A DNA stretch of 64,000 bases from Anseranas semipalmata (Eukaryota; Chordata; Aves; Anseriformes; Anseranatidae), in NCBI GenBank assembly GCA_013399115.1, contig VXAA01005204.1, positions 199,768 through 263,767 of the forward strand. Reading direction: 5' to 3'. Made by a program: the position numbers and the translations under genes. How positions within the stretch are numbered: the first letter of the stretch is position 1; each line of letters begins with the position of its first letter. Shown here one piece after another: positions 1 to 13,600 of this stretch. Below the pieces are notes generated by a model. That model saw only the letters and a program-made list of their open reading frames with translations, was not told the DNA's origin and made no database searches.

Positions 1-3000
1 GCTGCAGTCTCTGATACTTGGGTGAAAGTTATACATTCGCTGGTCAATATATGAAGAAAAAGATGGGTAAAGACAGTGGGCAATATGTCTAGTGTATGCA
101 GTAAAGTGATTTAACAGTGATACTGTGCAGAGGCAGAGGATGAACTGCAGGTTAGCCAGTGCTCGGGCTTTTTTTTACTTGTGCAATTCATACTCATCAT
201 AGTTTTGTGTTTGACAGACATTCTGGTTACAGGTCATGTGCTATTTATATTACTGAGTCCTCATGCACAATTATCTACTTACTTGCAACCTAGTCTTTGT
301 GCCTCAAAATGCATTTAAAAACAAAGAAACAAGATTACACAAAAGCTAGTTAGATAACAAGTTATACTTGGTCACAAATGAGGTAGTCAGACATTTCTGA
401 TGTTACAATAGGAAATGCATGATACTTTGAGAAATTATTCCCACTATGTCATTGAGAAATCTCTTCATGACAGACAATTAAGCCTAGCAGTTTGATACTA
501 TGAACGCAGAGACTACATTTTTTCACAGTCCTTTCTGTCAAATTTTCATCAAGTAGGTTTTTAAAAGGCAAATAAATATTTCCATGGTACTAGGAGCTGA
601 ATCTTACTCCACAAGCAGACAAAAGTTTTAACACCACAAGATCCATTCACTAATATATTAATTCACACCTAGCAGATGATGTGCTGACATTTTTACTTGC
701 AACCATGTTCCATGGCCATATTCTGACATTGCTGTAATTGTAGGTGATTAAACATGCAATGGATCACCTCTCAGACAACACATTTTGAGACAGTTACCTT
801 TTTGTTATAAATAAGTGGGGTTTTGTGTATTTTGTTTTTACAGCTACGCTGTCAATCATATTTTGTTATGCCATTGATCTTATGTCAGCTTGATGTTACA
901 AGTTTCTGGATGATGGTCTCAGTGAGCTGAATATTAAACCTAAACTGTTTGCCTAACTTGTCTCCATCTCCTTCATACACCAACTCTGCTGAATATAGTT
1001 ATTTTATTAATTTGTACCCTAGTAAACCAGTGTATTTGCCCCCTAACCTGGAGATGGAAAGGGAAATGAATAAAATATTAGTAAATGTTCCTTTATTAAT
1101 GCAGGACAAAGAATAGCCCACCATCCTACCAATGAAGTGCCATACTCACATCCTGATACTGTGTGTATCCTGATGTTGCCCATCCCAAATACTTGCAACA
1201 AACAAACCAATCAGCCACGCACAAAAAAAAAAAAAAAAAAAAAAAAGGCTCCTAGCAAATTATTTTCATTCATTTTGAAGAATATTATCTTTCTTCAAAA
1301 GTCAGGTGAGCCATGCACTATGAAACTGGGAATTCATTACTGCTCTCAAATGCCCTATTAATTGGCTTTGATACAGAACTATAGGACATGCACAGAGAGG
1401 TCTTATTCTGCAATCTTTTGGGAGTGAGTGAGCATGAAAAGCCATTCTTTATGTCCATGGTGCTCACAGGTACAGCATTGCTAGGACACAGAGTGGTTCA
1501 CTAGCAAATGACTTCACTACTTTCTTTTGACCAGAAATTTCCCAGTAGACAGGGGAAGACCTTTTGTGACAAGGGCTATAATTTAAAAGGTTTTGTGTTG
1601 CTGTTGAAAGCTGTGGTCAACGGATATTTTCTGAAGATGTTTGTTGGAAAATCCCTGATCAGCTCTTCTGGGAAATGCTTGTGCTTCGTTGACAGAAGCC
1701 TGACTTAGACTCATGCCAAGGGGATCTGCCTGGAGGATTATAAACCAAACAGAAGGAGTTATGGCACCTGGATTCTATAGCTACTAAGGATACAAATATA
1801 CAGAGCACACATTTCAGCCAGCTGAAGATCACAGAATCAGCATTTCTCTAATAGGAATGACATCAGAGTGTACCACATGTAGGCTTTGGGGCCCTAGGTA
1901 GGAGACAAAACTACAAACTAGGAACAATAAAATCAGCAGCTTATACATGAGTTCACCTTCTCCAGGGATAAAACCCTCCAGACACTACTTTTCATGCTTG
2001 CATCAAGTTGGCGACTGCTTTCTGCCCCAGCATGCTCAGAACAGTGGAGAGTCATAGGAGCAGTATGTGTAGCTCTCACTGAAAACACCCAGGCCTTTCC
2101 AGCTGTACTCAATTATCCAATTATCTGGGACACAACATTGATTACCTAGCAGATATCTTTAACCACAAACCCTGAGCATTTTCTGGCATCCCAATCCTAT
2201 CTTATTTAGTAATCTTCTATTGCCCTATAATTCTTGCATAATTTGATTCAATGTGTGCTGTATGAGAATATGCTCTGTAGAAACTGCAACCCAGCAGAAA
2301 GCAGGTGACTTTTAAATTACCACTCTCCACAACTGGCAATTTATTTTTTCCAGGATTTGACAATATTTACACCTTAATCTGCTTCAAATCCTTTCACGGA
2401 AGTTCAGATTTATCCCCTGCAACAGCTAGGTATTAGACAGCTATGGTGGACTTCACAAATCTCCAGTAATTCAAGATCACTGCATATGTTTTGATCTTTC
2501 TGACAGCACAGTGTCCTTGAGGACTGAAACTGTCCTTCAAGACTTTGTCCAATGCTCTCACACATGAAAAAAAAAAAAAAAAAAGGCAGGTGAGTCATTT
2601 TAAGGGTGATTGCTAAGGGCTAGGACCTTTCAAAAGTATTGTATATTTGCTTTTTCAAATCGAGTATTTGGCCTTCACAAATCTTTATTTAACCCATGCT
2701 TCTGCTATTCACATGGCCACAGTCAATGATCTTCATGTTCTCAAAAATGCAAATTGCCAATTTGTTCTAAGCCCATCCACTGACACAGGATTTCTCTTTC
2801 TTATGCTCCCTTTCAGCACACAGGCAATTGCAGCACATGTGTCTCTTCTCACTTTGCATTTAGATTTTTCATGCACACACAGATGATGGGAGGCCCAGTT
2901 AGAGGTACCACTGTTCCTGGCTGACAGATATTTTTGGAGGTTTGGTTGTTTCTTTAAACAACACTGCTCAGGTCAGCTAGAGTGCTAAGTTTATTACTTT

Positions 3001-4049
3001 AGCTCAAAAACGAAAGAGTTGCCAAGTGACAGATAAGAACTGTGGAAAGAAACTCAGAATTTCATTTCTGTAAGTGGATGCTTTACTTATTTCAAGTTGT
3101 ATTTTTTTTTCTGATCTCTTTGTTGGCTCCATTTTACCCAGTAGTACTCTGTGCTTATCCAAAGCCTATAAGTAGGGTGTCTGGGGCATTCGGTCATCTT
3201 GGTGTACAGCAGCTGTATGGCCAAACATGACATCATTCTGAAGAGTGAACCAAAGAAATACATTCATATCACTTAATTATAGGTATCCAACTACTGAGTA
3301 ACTCTTCCAAGAGCTCTACTACCTCCACTTCCCCTGCAGTAAGTAGGGAGGGACTGGTACTCCTATAAATGTAAATCTAAAATAGGTGGGAGGAATCACG
3401 TTCAAGATGCCCCTATCTGTTCTCACAGACTAAAAAGGAAGTCCAAAGGTTAAGATGTGCACAGCAAAAAAACTGGCAAAAGAAACTGCAAAAGAAGTTA
3501 AGTCCCATCATCAAAATCCTCTTGGGTGTCCACATTCTTTACTTACTAGTTATGCAAATTGCAGGAATTTAATTTGCATAATTTCAGCATTGTGGTGCAT
3601 CATTTCTTGTGATAAAAAATTTCTTTGGCAAGCTTCCTCTGACTTCCCTATGTTTTGTTACAACAATCGCTAAAATAAATCTGTATGTATTTGGATCCTT
3701 CTCATCAAACCATAGCAGCCTTCAAATGGAAATGGCTAAATATAAATAAAACAAATATATACATACTGATTTGGTATAAATAAGTTCTTCAAGTGAAGAC
3801 TGCCTCCTAGTCTGCTTTTGGATGTCATGCTGTATATGACACACCTACAGACTTTTTTTTTTTTTTTTAATTTCTACTTAGTTTAAAGCTGAAAAGGGAC
3901 CATTAAACATTCAAGCAATTCTCAACTCACCTGATTGTACCAAAATTGTGATGCTGGACATTGCCTCATTATCAAATGAACAACAAAAAGACAAATAAAA
4001 CACCTGAAGCTTGAAAGGGTGAAGTATGAAAAGTATTTTCACTCAGTGT
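1..4049. other. Downstream intergenic sequence
   Basis: This is AT-rich sequence beyond the 3' end of SNCAIP. I see no exon-like structure, no CR1 and no LTR. It contains homopolymer runs: A at 1223-1246, A at 2567-2584 and T at 3853-3868. Open frames here are short and lack coding character. Confidence 0.6.
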
Positions 4050-4619
4050 GTCGTATTAACACTGTCTTTATTTCCTTTTTACAAAAAGTAGAAATAACAA
4101 CTGACAAAACTTACTTGAAAAAAATCAATGCTTTTGCCTCAGTCTCATTGAAGAGCTGAGCAGGCAGAGTCCTGGCTGAAACTTTGACAGTATATTTCAT
4201 TGACAAAGGGAACTAACAATATATGACAATATACCCATGCAAGAGACAAAGTACAAAATGTGTTCTGTGGCCCAACAAACATTTTGGAGGTTGCCTGTGT
4301 CGCAACAATTTTCAAATTGTTACTTTTGCTCACCCATGCCTTTACACAATACAGCTTACAAACAAGTTACATATACACACATATCATAAAAAAGTTTTGT
4401 ATATGGTCTAACTGCTACAAATTAAGGCATCCTAACAGCTGCTGTTTTGCTGGTGAGGGAAATGTCTCATATTAGTGTTTCAAAAGGATTTGTTTCAGGC
4501 ATTTCAAACAAAATGAGACATCATGAGATCTGGTTTAGAGGAAAAATTCCTGCAGCTCTGGCTCTTCGGAACTCTTTTGACTGTAGGATTTCTGGCTTTT
4601 TCTACTGATGTCATCATGC
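4050..4619 (-). CDS. SNCAIP: SNCAIP terminal exon: one codon plus stop (4614-4619), then 3'UTR
   Basis: On the minus strand a strong acceptor (CCTTTTTCTCTCCAG) is followed at once by GCA TGA in the phase left by exon 9. This gives a final Ala and stop. I recall the human protein ending in NKAA, so NKP-A with the stop one codon into the last exon fits. Downstream sequence to about 4050 lacks a long frame and ends with AATAAA about 15-20 nt before the proposed cleavage point, as expected for a 3'UTR of about 560 nt. The exact 3' end is inferred, not seen. Confidence 0.8.
4067..4072 (-). terminator. SNCAIP: Polyadenylation signal of SNCAIP
   Basis: AATAAA on the minus strand within AAAAAGGAAATAAAGACAG, at the end of the proposed 3'UTR. 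Cleavage would be expected around 4045-4055. No cDNA evidence is available here. Confidence 0.65.
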
Positions 4620-7600
4620 CTGGAGAGAAAAAGGAGAAAATTACTCATGGCAACACTAACAATATAGAGGGATTTGTCTTATATTTGTTCACCCTGTTCT
4701 ATCTGATTTGCAAGTTTTGAACTCTGAATTACTCTTTTTCTTTGGAGTTATTTCTCTACACAGGTACTACACACATTATTTCTTAATAGGCTAGATTATT
4801 ACTAACTTTTCTGTAGCTCCTATTCTGCAACCAAAACCGTAAAGCAATAAAAAGATGAAAAACTTTTTTAAGTCACAGCAATAATTAATACATTGTCAAA
4901 ATATTCTGGTAATAATGGATAGAATGTCCCAAACCTCCTAAATCCCTTAGGAAAAAGCCACATGGTGATAAAAAGATCCACTACAGCAAACATCACATGT
5001 ATCCTGCTTGTTCCTGACTCTACCTGAAAGGGAATCATCTAGACTCCATCAATAATCATCAGAGAGAAACAAACACTTTCAGAAAGTGGTTCACTGGACT
5101 TACTTTATGTGTCTACTTCAGGAGAAGACGGTGGCACAGGCAGTAGGAAAAAATGATAAGGAGTATGTCTCTTCCTAAGACAGGGACTATATCTCATTTA
5201 ACATTGTAATTAGGTGATATCTTAATTCAAATAATTAAGACGTTCACCAGATACACAGATAAGGATCATTTCTCTATAATATGTCTTCATTTCCACACTA
5301 TGTAAACTTTAATTAAAAAATAAGATTAATTTAAAAATCTGTCTATTGTGTATGTGACCCAAATGTTACTTTCCAATTAAGGTAGAAAAACTAAACACTA
5401 AACATTTGTAGTGCTAAAGTTTCTTCGGTTCCTTCCATATGCCCTTTTTTGAATCCCCAGCTTGTTCCCGTTCTCTTCAAGTAACCTTTAAGATGAAGGA
5501 TTTCGGATTAAGCACACAGCCCACAGCAACTTTCAGTGAAGTTACATCTCATTTTCTGAACGGTAAAATTCCTACAATACAGTCATGACTAACTGGTTGG
5601 TGGCTTTAAAGGACAGATCCTGATGGTTAAAAATCCACAGCAAAGGGCAGGAGTGTGTATAAAACTTTTATCTTAAACTTACAAATTTGTGAGTCTGATT
5701 CTTGCAGACCAGAATATCACTCTAATTTATTCCAGTCTACAACCACCACAAAGAACCATATATCCCCCAAAGGTTGATACTTAGGATGCTTAGATATCCT
5801 TGTGGTTACTTCAGGATTTAGCAGTGGCTGACCTTCTCAGGGACCACCGCTGCAGATCCTGGTAAGAGGGTATGAGGGAGCACTGAGCATTTTATTTTGA
5901 AGTCCCCTGCATTCATCCTACATACTGTGGCTTGCATACCGAAAGTAAGAGCAAAAGACATAGAATTGAGTTAGGGGAGGCAGAATTTGCAGGACTGAGT
6001 TGAGGAGGTAGAACAGGAGCACTTAACTTTTTGCCATAACATTTTGGCACTTAGCATGCATTGCACTTGTCAACCATACATTTAGCATTAAATATGGAGC
6101 TTTATGAAGTGATGCTTTCTAAGGCTAAAATAATTTGGATCCGTTAACTACTGCATTAGCTTAAGTTTGCAGTGGTGAAAGACACTGTGTCCCCCCACTT
6201 AGAGGTGGCCAGGCATTCTAGAGACCTCAGTTTGCCATTCTACAGTTGCACTGTGATCTTAAAGAGGGTCACTTTTAGCTTGTGCTAACGTCGCTAGGTG
6301 ACAATGCTGAACATACATGCCTTTTACAACTGTGTCTGCTGACCTGAAGGAAACATATTAACAATAATACTAATTAGTAACCAAAATTCTAATATCTTCT
6401 GGTGCCTATAGGAACAGAAATACCCACAGAAATACCCCACATCCCCTCATGCAACAGGCACCAATACATAATCATAACAGTTCACAAAAGAATGGTAAAT
6501 TCTGTGGGACAAGACCTAAATGATTTTTATATTGATTTTATATTGTACTAGTTTGAATCAAAGCTGTTTTATTAGACACGCAGATAAAAATCCTTTTTCT
6601 AGAGCACATATTTGGGATGAAGCTGTAATTTATCCAGCACTATATCTGGCAGTGGGAAATCTGTTAGATTAGATCCACTTACTATTTTAGCGGCATGCCC
6701 AGTTTACTATCTGACAGAAACCTGATGGTAGATTCTGCTGATTGCCCCTGATGTATGAAGCAATTTTAGCTGTTGATAGCTGCAGCTAATACAGGGCTTT
6801 GTATTGATATGGTGAGTTAGTGCTTAGTTTAATGTTCTGCAGATCTCAGATGAGTTAAAGTGTGGGAAAGAACAGTTCATTGGCATACATGAAAGATGGA
6901 AAAAACTACAAGCATTTGCTTGGACTCGTAACACACAAGAAACTAGCCAATCCTTCCAGAAGGGGAAAAAATATCCCAAGATATCCCACACATCTGAAAT
7001 TTACTCTAGAACCTTAAGAAAAATAGGGTGTCTAAAATTTTAAAAGGACCCTAGAAAATTTAAGAAAATTGTCTACTATTAAGCTGTAAACAATTTGAAA
7101 AAGTAAACTGTGCAGCCTGGACATACCTGTGTATTTTGAATGAAACAATAAAACAAATGAAATAAACAGAAGCTGAAGAAAAAGCATCTGGAATGGGTGG
7201 ACAAGAACGTCATACGATTCCAGGTAGATTTTGTACAATGATTTCAGATTTCAGAAGATGCTAATAAAATCCCCTATATAAGGTTCTAGAGTTAAAATGG
7301 GTTTGGGACTGTGTTCAGTAATATAACCTCTGAATATAACTATCTACACAGGTTTAAAATACCACAGACTGCTCCGTTCTCCAGAAAGGCTGTTTTTTCA
7401 AAACAGCTCTGAAATGGTAATTACACAGTCTCCCCAGAACGTCCAGGGAAAAGTTCAGGCCAGGTACAGGGACTCGCAGTACACCTGATGGTGATGATTT
7501 TCCATTATTTAAGCTTCACAGGCTAGAGGGCAGCATGCAGTGGACAGGCACCCATTTTGCCTCTTCAAAAATCACAACACATGCTGAAAAGTACCACAAA

Positions 7601-10600
7601 GGCTGGCTTAGAAATTCTGAGAGGTGCAGGTCTGCATTCTGATTTCTGAAAAGCACAATACAATATGTGAAATTAGGAAATCTCATGCCACTTAGCCTGG
7701 CACACAATTTGCCCACTTCTGTCCTAATCTGTTGGTACAGTAACAGCCTCTTCAAGCTCTGCTCTAAGTGCACTCTGCTCCTTCTTTCCTACTCTGACTT
7801 TCCATGTGCTCCAGTGCCACGGGAGCATGAAGAAGGATGGCAGCTTCAGGACACGGTGCGTGGGTCAGCAGTGCTCACAGGGATGGCGAGACGTGGGGGT
7901 CCAGCCCTCATCCTCACAGCCCACGACTCTGCTAGTGCAGCCAGACCTGCACTCTCTTACTGCCTCGGGGGAAATGCCACCCTGCCAGGGACTTCTCACA
8001 CGAGAGTGTCTACACAAGGCAACAGCAAATTACAGCAAGTGGCTAAATCTATGAGATGGCTCTAACATAAGGACGAGATTAATGGCTGTGTATTACTCCA
8101 GGACTGGACACACAGCTGGGCATTTTGACTGGAGACTGCCCACTGATGCTATCTCAAACTGCTGCCGTGCAGGCAGCTTTCTGCACTGGAATTTCCCTGT
8201 TTTCATGACAGAATGAAGCCTCTTGGAAACTTTACAGTTCTGTTTCTGGTTTCACATACACTTTGCCAATGATTTCAGAAAAAGACTTCCCTTCGCATAA
8301 TGGAAATTGAGTTTTTAAATATGGGAAGATCCTGGCATTAGAAAACAAGCGAACAAAAAAATTTATTAGACATTTAGAAAAAAGTAACTTGAAAGAAATT
8401 CAGGCTCCTGAACTGCAGAATGACTAATTTATAGTTTTCCCCAAAGTATCTTCAAATGTGTAATTTTGGTGTGAATAACAATCATTTCCAGGCCTAATGA
8501 AATGATTTACATCTCAGTTTAACAGAAAAAACTATCATCACATTAATTTAGAACTGTCAACAGCTGAAAAACAATGCCAGGTAAATTTTACAAAGCATTT
8601 GCTTCTACAACAAACATACATTTTATCAAATGTCTTTTTCCACCATGTCTTTACGGACCTTGAGGGACTCTCATCTGCCTGGTCTCTATCTGCCTGGATA
8701 GTCCTCACGGAATATATCTACATTAAGGAGTTTAAATGCAGTCGAAGTTATCAAACTTTTAAAAACAGATTTAACTTCAAAGTCTGAGGGACAGTAAGAA
8801 AACTCTGCAAAAACAGGAGAGCACTGGACTTAAAGTACAGCATTCTGCCTCATGTTCTCTGTACTGTAATGGAGACATTTGGAGACGAACTGTGGTGTTT
8901 CTGGTCTCCTCATGAGAGGAAATTTAATTTCCATTCTCATCTGGTACTTCACTCCCATTCAACAGAGGCTGAATTCTCAGCCAAAGTGAGCTATACTCCC
9001 TGGTGGATTTATGACTAGTTTTTATACTTGCTTGGAATTGAAATCTTGTAGCTAGTTCAATGGTGACATCAGCAAAAATCCATCATAAGTTTCTGCTTTT
9101 CTAGGAATTGAGATGTTCATCTACTCATCTATTTCCCTTCTTGAGCATCAATCAATTCTATTATTTCAGTTATGAATAATGTTAGCAAACACATGCAATT
9201 TGAGAAGACAAAGCGACAGAGATGCTAAATATCACCATGCACATACCAAGCACAGTTACAGAGACGTTCTTCATTCAGTGTGCTAGAGGAAAAAGTGGTG
9301 TGGCTGAAGTAAGGTCCCTAAGGAAGTACAACATCAGATCAGTTAGAAACATGCACTGAGCTTATCACATGCATAACATGGAAGTCTATCAAAATAGCCA
9401 TGGTAACATTTTAACAGATTTCTTTTTAAGTTAGTAAATAAGGCTGAATCTGTTACCTCTTCAAGATATATGCTGTGGTCCTTTGGGATGGTATGAAAAT
9501 GTATTCCTTCTATAACTCTGATGTTTGTAACAATGACATGCAAACATGGCCTTTTCACAGATAACATGCATTTTACAGTGCAAGTGACAATACTGTTAAA
9601 ATTACCTCACCTAACTCCTTAAACCAGTTCTGGAAGTATAAAAAACACTCTCAAGGTTGCAACCTATCAGAACATCTTTGAAGAGAGACCATCTTTTCTT
9701 CTATTACTACAAAATCTGAACCACCCTTTTGAAAAAAAAAAATGCCATTGGGTTATGAAAATGCTTCTATGGTACTTTGATTAGGCATTGTGTCTTTAAA
9801 GGCTGAAATCAGCAGTTCATACTGTGATTCTGACTAAACTTTAACAAATGCACTTCCACTTCAATTTAGCCTATTAGGTCTCCTTCATTTCATTTCACAT
9901 TCTGATATCACAGTGTTCTAGCTGTACCCATTAATATGCACTGCTTACTATTTCCTAGTTCTCTATTTCTGATTTTTCCATACTCATTTTGCCTACTCTG
10001 TGCCTAAGATTTTCCTGTGTTTTTCTCCCATTACCTCGCCATACTTTTTGCAGTATATAATTCACTATTCCTCCTCCTACACGTAGTCTGCTTTATGTTC
10101 TTTCTCTTTATCTTGAAATTATTTTTTTGCCTCATGTCTTTCCATCCACCCCTCCCTTTCCACGCTGTCTTTCGTAGAGGATTAAATGATCTACCATTCT
10201 CTTTCACTCAACTCTTTAATGTATCTCCAGATACCCAAACTTCTCTCTGCTCCACAAACACACTGTGCTCCCAATATTTCCTACCTCTGTCTCTCTCATT
10301 CAATACCTCTTCCTTTCTCTTGGAAGACACATTTGTTCAAAATATATTTCTCCCTTCTTTTCAACAAGACAGACAGCCTTCTAAATGGAGACATTCCTCT
10401 TTCTCTTGTGATCCCCCAAAAGGCACTCTGTTCATTGCAGAGAGAGGGTGATCTGGACTCAATATATTTTGCTACAGGCCAACCATATACTCTGCCAAGA
10501 GAAGACTGTGTGCTCTGACGAGAGGGTGGGCAAAGGAGGTTGGGTACTGGCAACCTAGATACTTAAGGGATGGCTGTAGCTGCCATAGGAGCAGGAGGAT

Positions 10601-13600
10601 CCCTTCTCCTATTTATACTCTTTATATTTTGCCACTTATTTTTATCCTGCTGGCCTCATCAGTCATGGCTATAGGACAGAATGGGACTAGTCCTTCAGGT
10701 ATTAACTCCACAGAAAATACCATGGATTCTGGTATGGCATTCTCTTTTTATGACTTGTCACTCAGAGTAACATCATTTCCAGATGAATCATGTCTCTGTG
10801 GAGAGCTTTCAACACTGACTATGTGCACCACGTGCACTAAAAGTATGGACTCTGTACACTAGCAATGCCTGCCACTCCTTGAAAATACCTTCCAAAATTA
10901 AAACAGTGGACTGGCTTTCTACTGCTCAAATAAAGTAAATTACTTGTGTATATCCTTTTGCTATAGAAAGGTAGGAAGAAAAAGCTGTCAAACATTCATT
11001 ACTTAAAAAGAAAAGAGAAAAAAAAGTTCCCTTCCTCCTTTCAGTACACTCACTGGCTTGTTTCTTCCTTTTGTGAGAGCTGCTGGATTTCCCTTGCTGT
11101 CTGCTGTCTTCCTTCCTAATGACGTAAAAGGCAGCGTCGATGAGGTTTTGATCAGGTTTGCTGTTTGACAGTTGTTGTTGTTATTTTGGTTACCACTCAG
11201 CGTCTCCATTATGGATCTAAAGGTTCCAAAAGGCCTTTTTAGCTGGTCCCCCGCTGGTTCCCCAGAGCTGGGTGGAGCCCGCAAAAGTGCTTTGCCCCGA
11301 TCTTTATCTTTTTCCTCATTTAGTTCTGACTCTGCTAGCTCCACCTGCACCACTGGCTCCTCGAAAGTTACTCTGAGTTTCAAATTTTGGGAGGTTCTGC
11401 GCTTTGAAGATGGAGACTTGAGAGCACTCTTAGGGCTTGTGGCAACCTTTTGAGCAGTGGCACTGTCTGTGCTGGACGGAGAGCTGTCTCCACAAAACTG
11501 GCTCTGAGGTACAGTACCAGACTGATACTGGGCTTCATTATCTGGATCACTGCTCTCTGAAGTAGGGGAAGGACTGTGGCCATCCACTGACTTAGAAGCT
11601 CTGGTACCAAAAGGGAAGCGGCGCCCTGCTGCTGAAGTGTGTTTCTTAATCATCAGGTGCAAACTCTCTGTGCTCTCAATGCTTTCCACTATAGGCTGAG
11701 GCCTTGGTTTGTCAATTCTTTTCACAGGGGTGTTCTTATGGTCCTCAGAATTAGCCGAGTCTGTGTCAGACTCACTGAGAGACCTCTGCATAAGCTGCCT
11801 CAGTCTGGCTAACTTCAGCTCCCTTTTCTCTGGCAAAATCTTCTTCACGTTCTTGGAGGATGCATGAGCATCCTGAAATTCCAAAGTCAGCTTTTCCTGC
11901 ATACAGACATTTTCAGAGATTTCCTTTCCCAACAACTGGCGCAAGATTTTATCTGAGTCCTCATCTTTTATCTTGGCTCGAGTGCGACTAGAAGTTCCCA
12001 AGCTGCCAAGAATCTGAATCCCATCTTGGGTGTTCAATTTACTTTTTGGTGGAGACAATTCATCTGCTTCAGATGGTTTCCACTGGGGTTTGCCAGAGGC
12101 AGGGGATGATGGCGAGCTTAAAGAAAAAAAGAGGAGGAAATACCACGGCCAAATTAATGCACATATAAAATGCGAAACTGCCATTTCCAGTTTACAAGTC
12201 TGTCTCAGCTTATTGTTACTTATCCTCCTTTTTGCTACTCACGTGGAATTCATTACTATGATGCTACAGTGAAGATTACAAAGAGAAGGATGTAACCCCG
12301 CTTCCATTCCTAATTAGGACTTGAGTCTTTTTACTTTCTTTTACAAAGAAAACTCCTTAAAACTTAGAATAATTATTTCAAAGACAATGATGAGTTTCTC
12401 AGGAAAACTTTTGAGGAACTACTGTCTCTTCTTTGTGGGACCTGACATGGTTTAGAAGGCGAAGAAAAGACACAAGGCCAAATGCCTACTATCCAAGTCA
12501 CATCATAATACAAAAGTAGCTTATTCTAAATACTACAAAAGTACCAGCTCTCTGCATAGCAATGATTTCATAAATCTAAACTTCATCTGGTACTAGTAAT
12601 AGTCATATAAGACCTCATAAAAAGTCAGATCTATTCACACTCAAAACCTTTTCAGATATGAAATACTGAAAAGCATGTGAACAGTGACATTAATTTATTT
12701 CAGAAGTATTAGATTAATAAATTAAATTTAGAACTCCAAATGTTATATAGCAAGGAAAGAATTATCTCAAGTCTGATTTGCAAAGAATGTAAATTACACA
12801 GGCCTTTTCTCTCCCCATGATATATGCCAGAGCACTTGACACTCCAAATTCTTATTTTAAGCTACTTATTCTCTAGGCAAGGGTTAAGTGACAAAATTAA
12901 GGTTGGTGTGATGCAGTGACTCCTTAAATCTCATTTCTATTTTGCAAGCAACTTCTACTCTGCTGAGTCCATACACAGTGTATAAAATTTATGTGTATAT
13001 ATTATTCACATCATCTTCAATCCATTTGAGTTCTCCTCCCTGTCAGAAGACGGGCAAACCAAAACAGTCACTGAAGATTATGCACGTGTCTAAAATAGAT
13101 AATCCTATCCAGAGGGTTATATTCTCTTATATTGGCTTTTGGCTGTTTGGAAGATGAGAGAATCCACAAGTCATTTGTAGCTGGAAGAAAAAGTAGTAGC
13201 CAACTATGAAATCAAATTTAATAAATAGTTTATAATTTTCACACTTGCTCATTTAACTGAAACGATGTTGAAGCCTACCCTTTTACAGAAATAATGAATG
13301 ATGAGAGATCTGCTCTCACCTGATCTTATCTGATACTGAAAGTGAAACAGTCCTGGTGCTCACAAGTACTCAGATGAAAGACCACTTGGAAAGTCCAGTC
13401 AGCAAAAATCACAGAAACCAAATGAGCTGGAAGACAGCGTTTGGTCCCATTGTCCCTGCTGAGCTGGCAGACACGGAATACAAAGACCATGAGTCTATGA
13501 AAAAAAAGGACAGAACAACTCTTTCCAGTGTGGTTTTCTACTTCAGCAGGAGTCCAGATTTTTCAGCCCTTTCCTAGCCAAAGTTCTTTCAAAGTAATGC

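Noticed and set aside
7667..8065. Open frames of 132 and 82 codons (plus) in a GC-richer patch
   Set aside because: The two frames overlap in different phases and neither looks like protein. Chance in a low-stop region.
10017..10518. Overlapping open frames of 144 and 110 codons (plus)
   Set aside because: Phe/Leu/Ser-rich translation of a pyrimidine-rich stretch. No coding signature.
11172..11610. Shorter frames overlapping the large SNCAIP exon on both strands
   Set aside because: They are shadows of the true minus-strand frame of coding exon 9.
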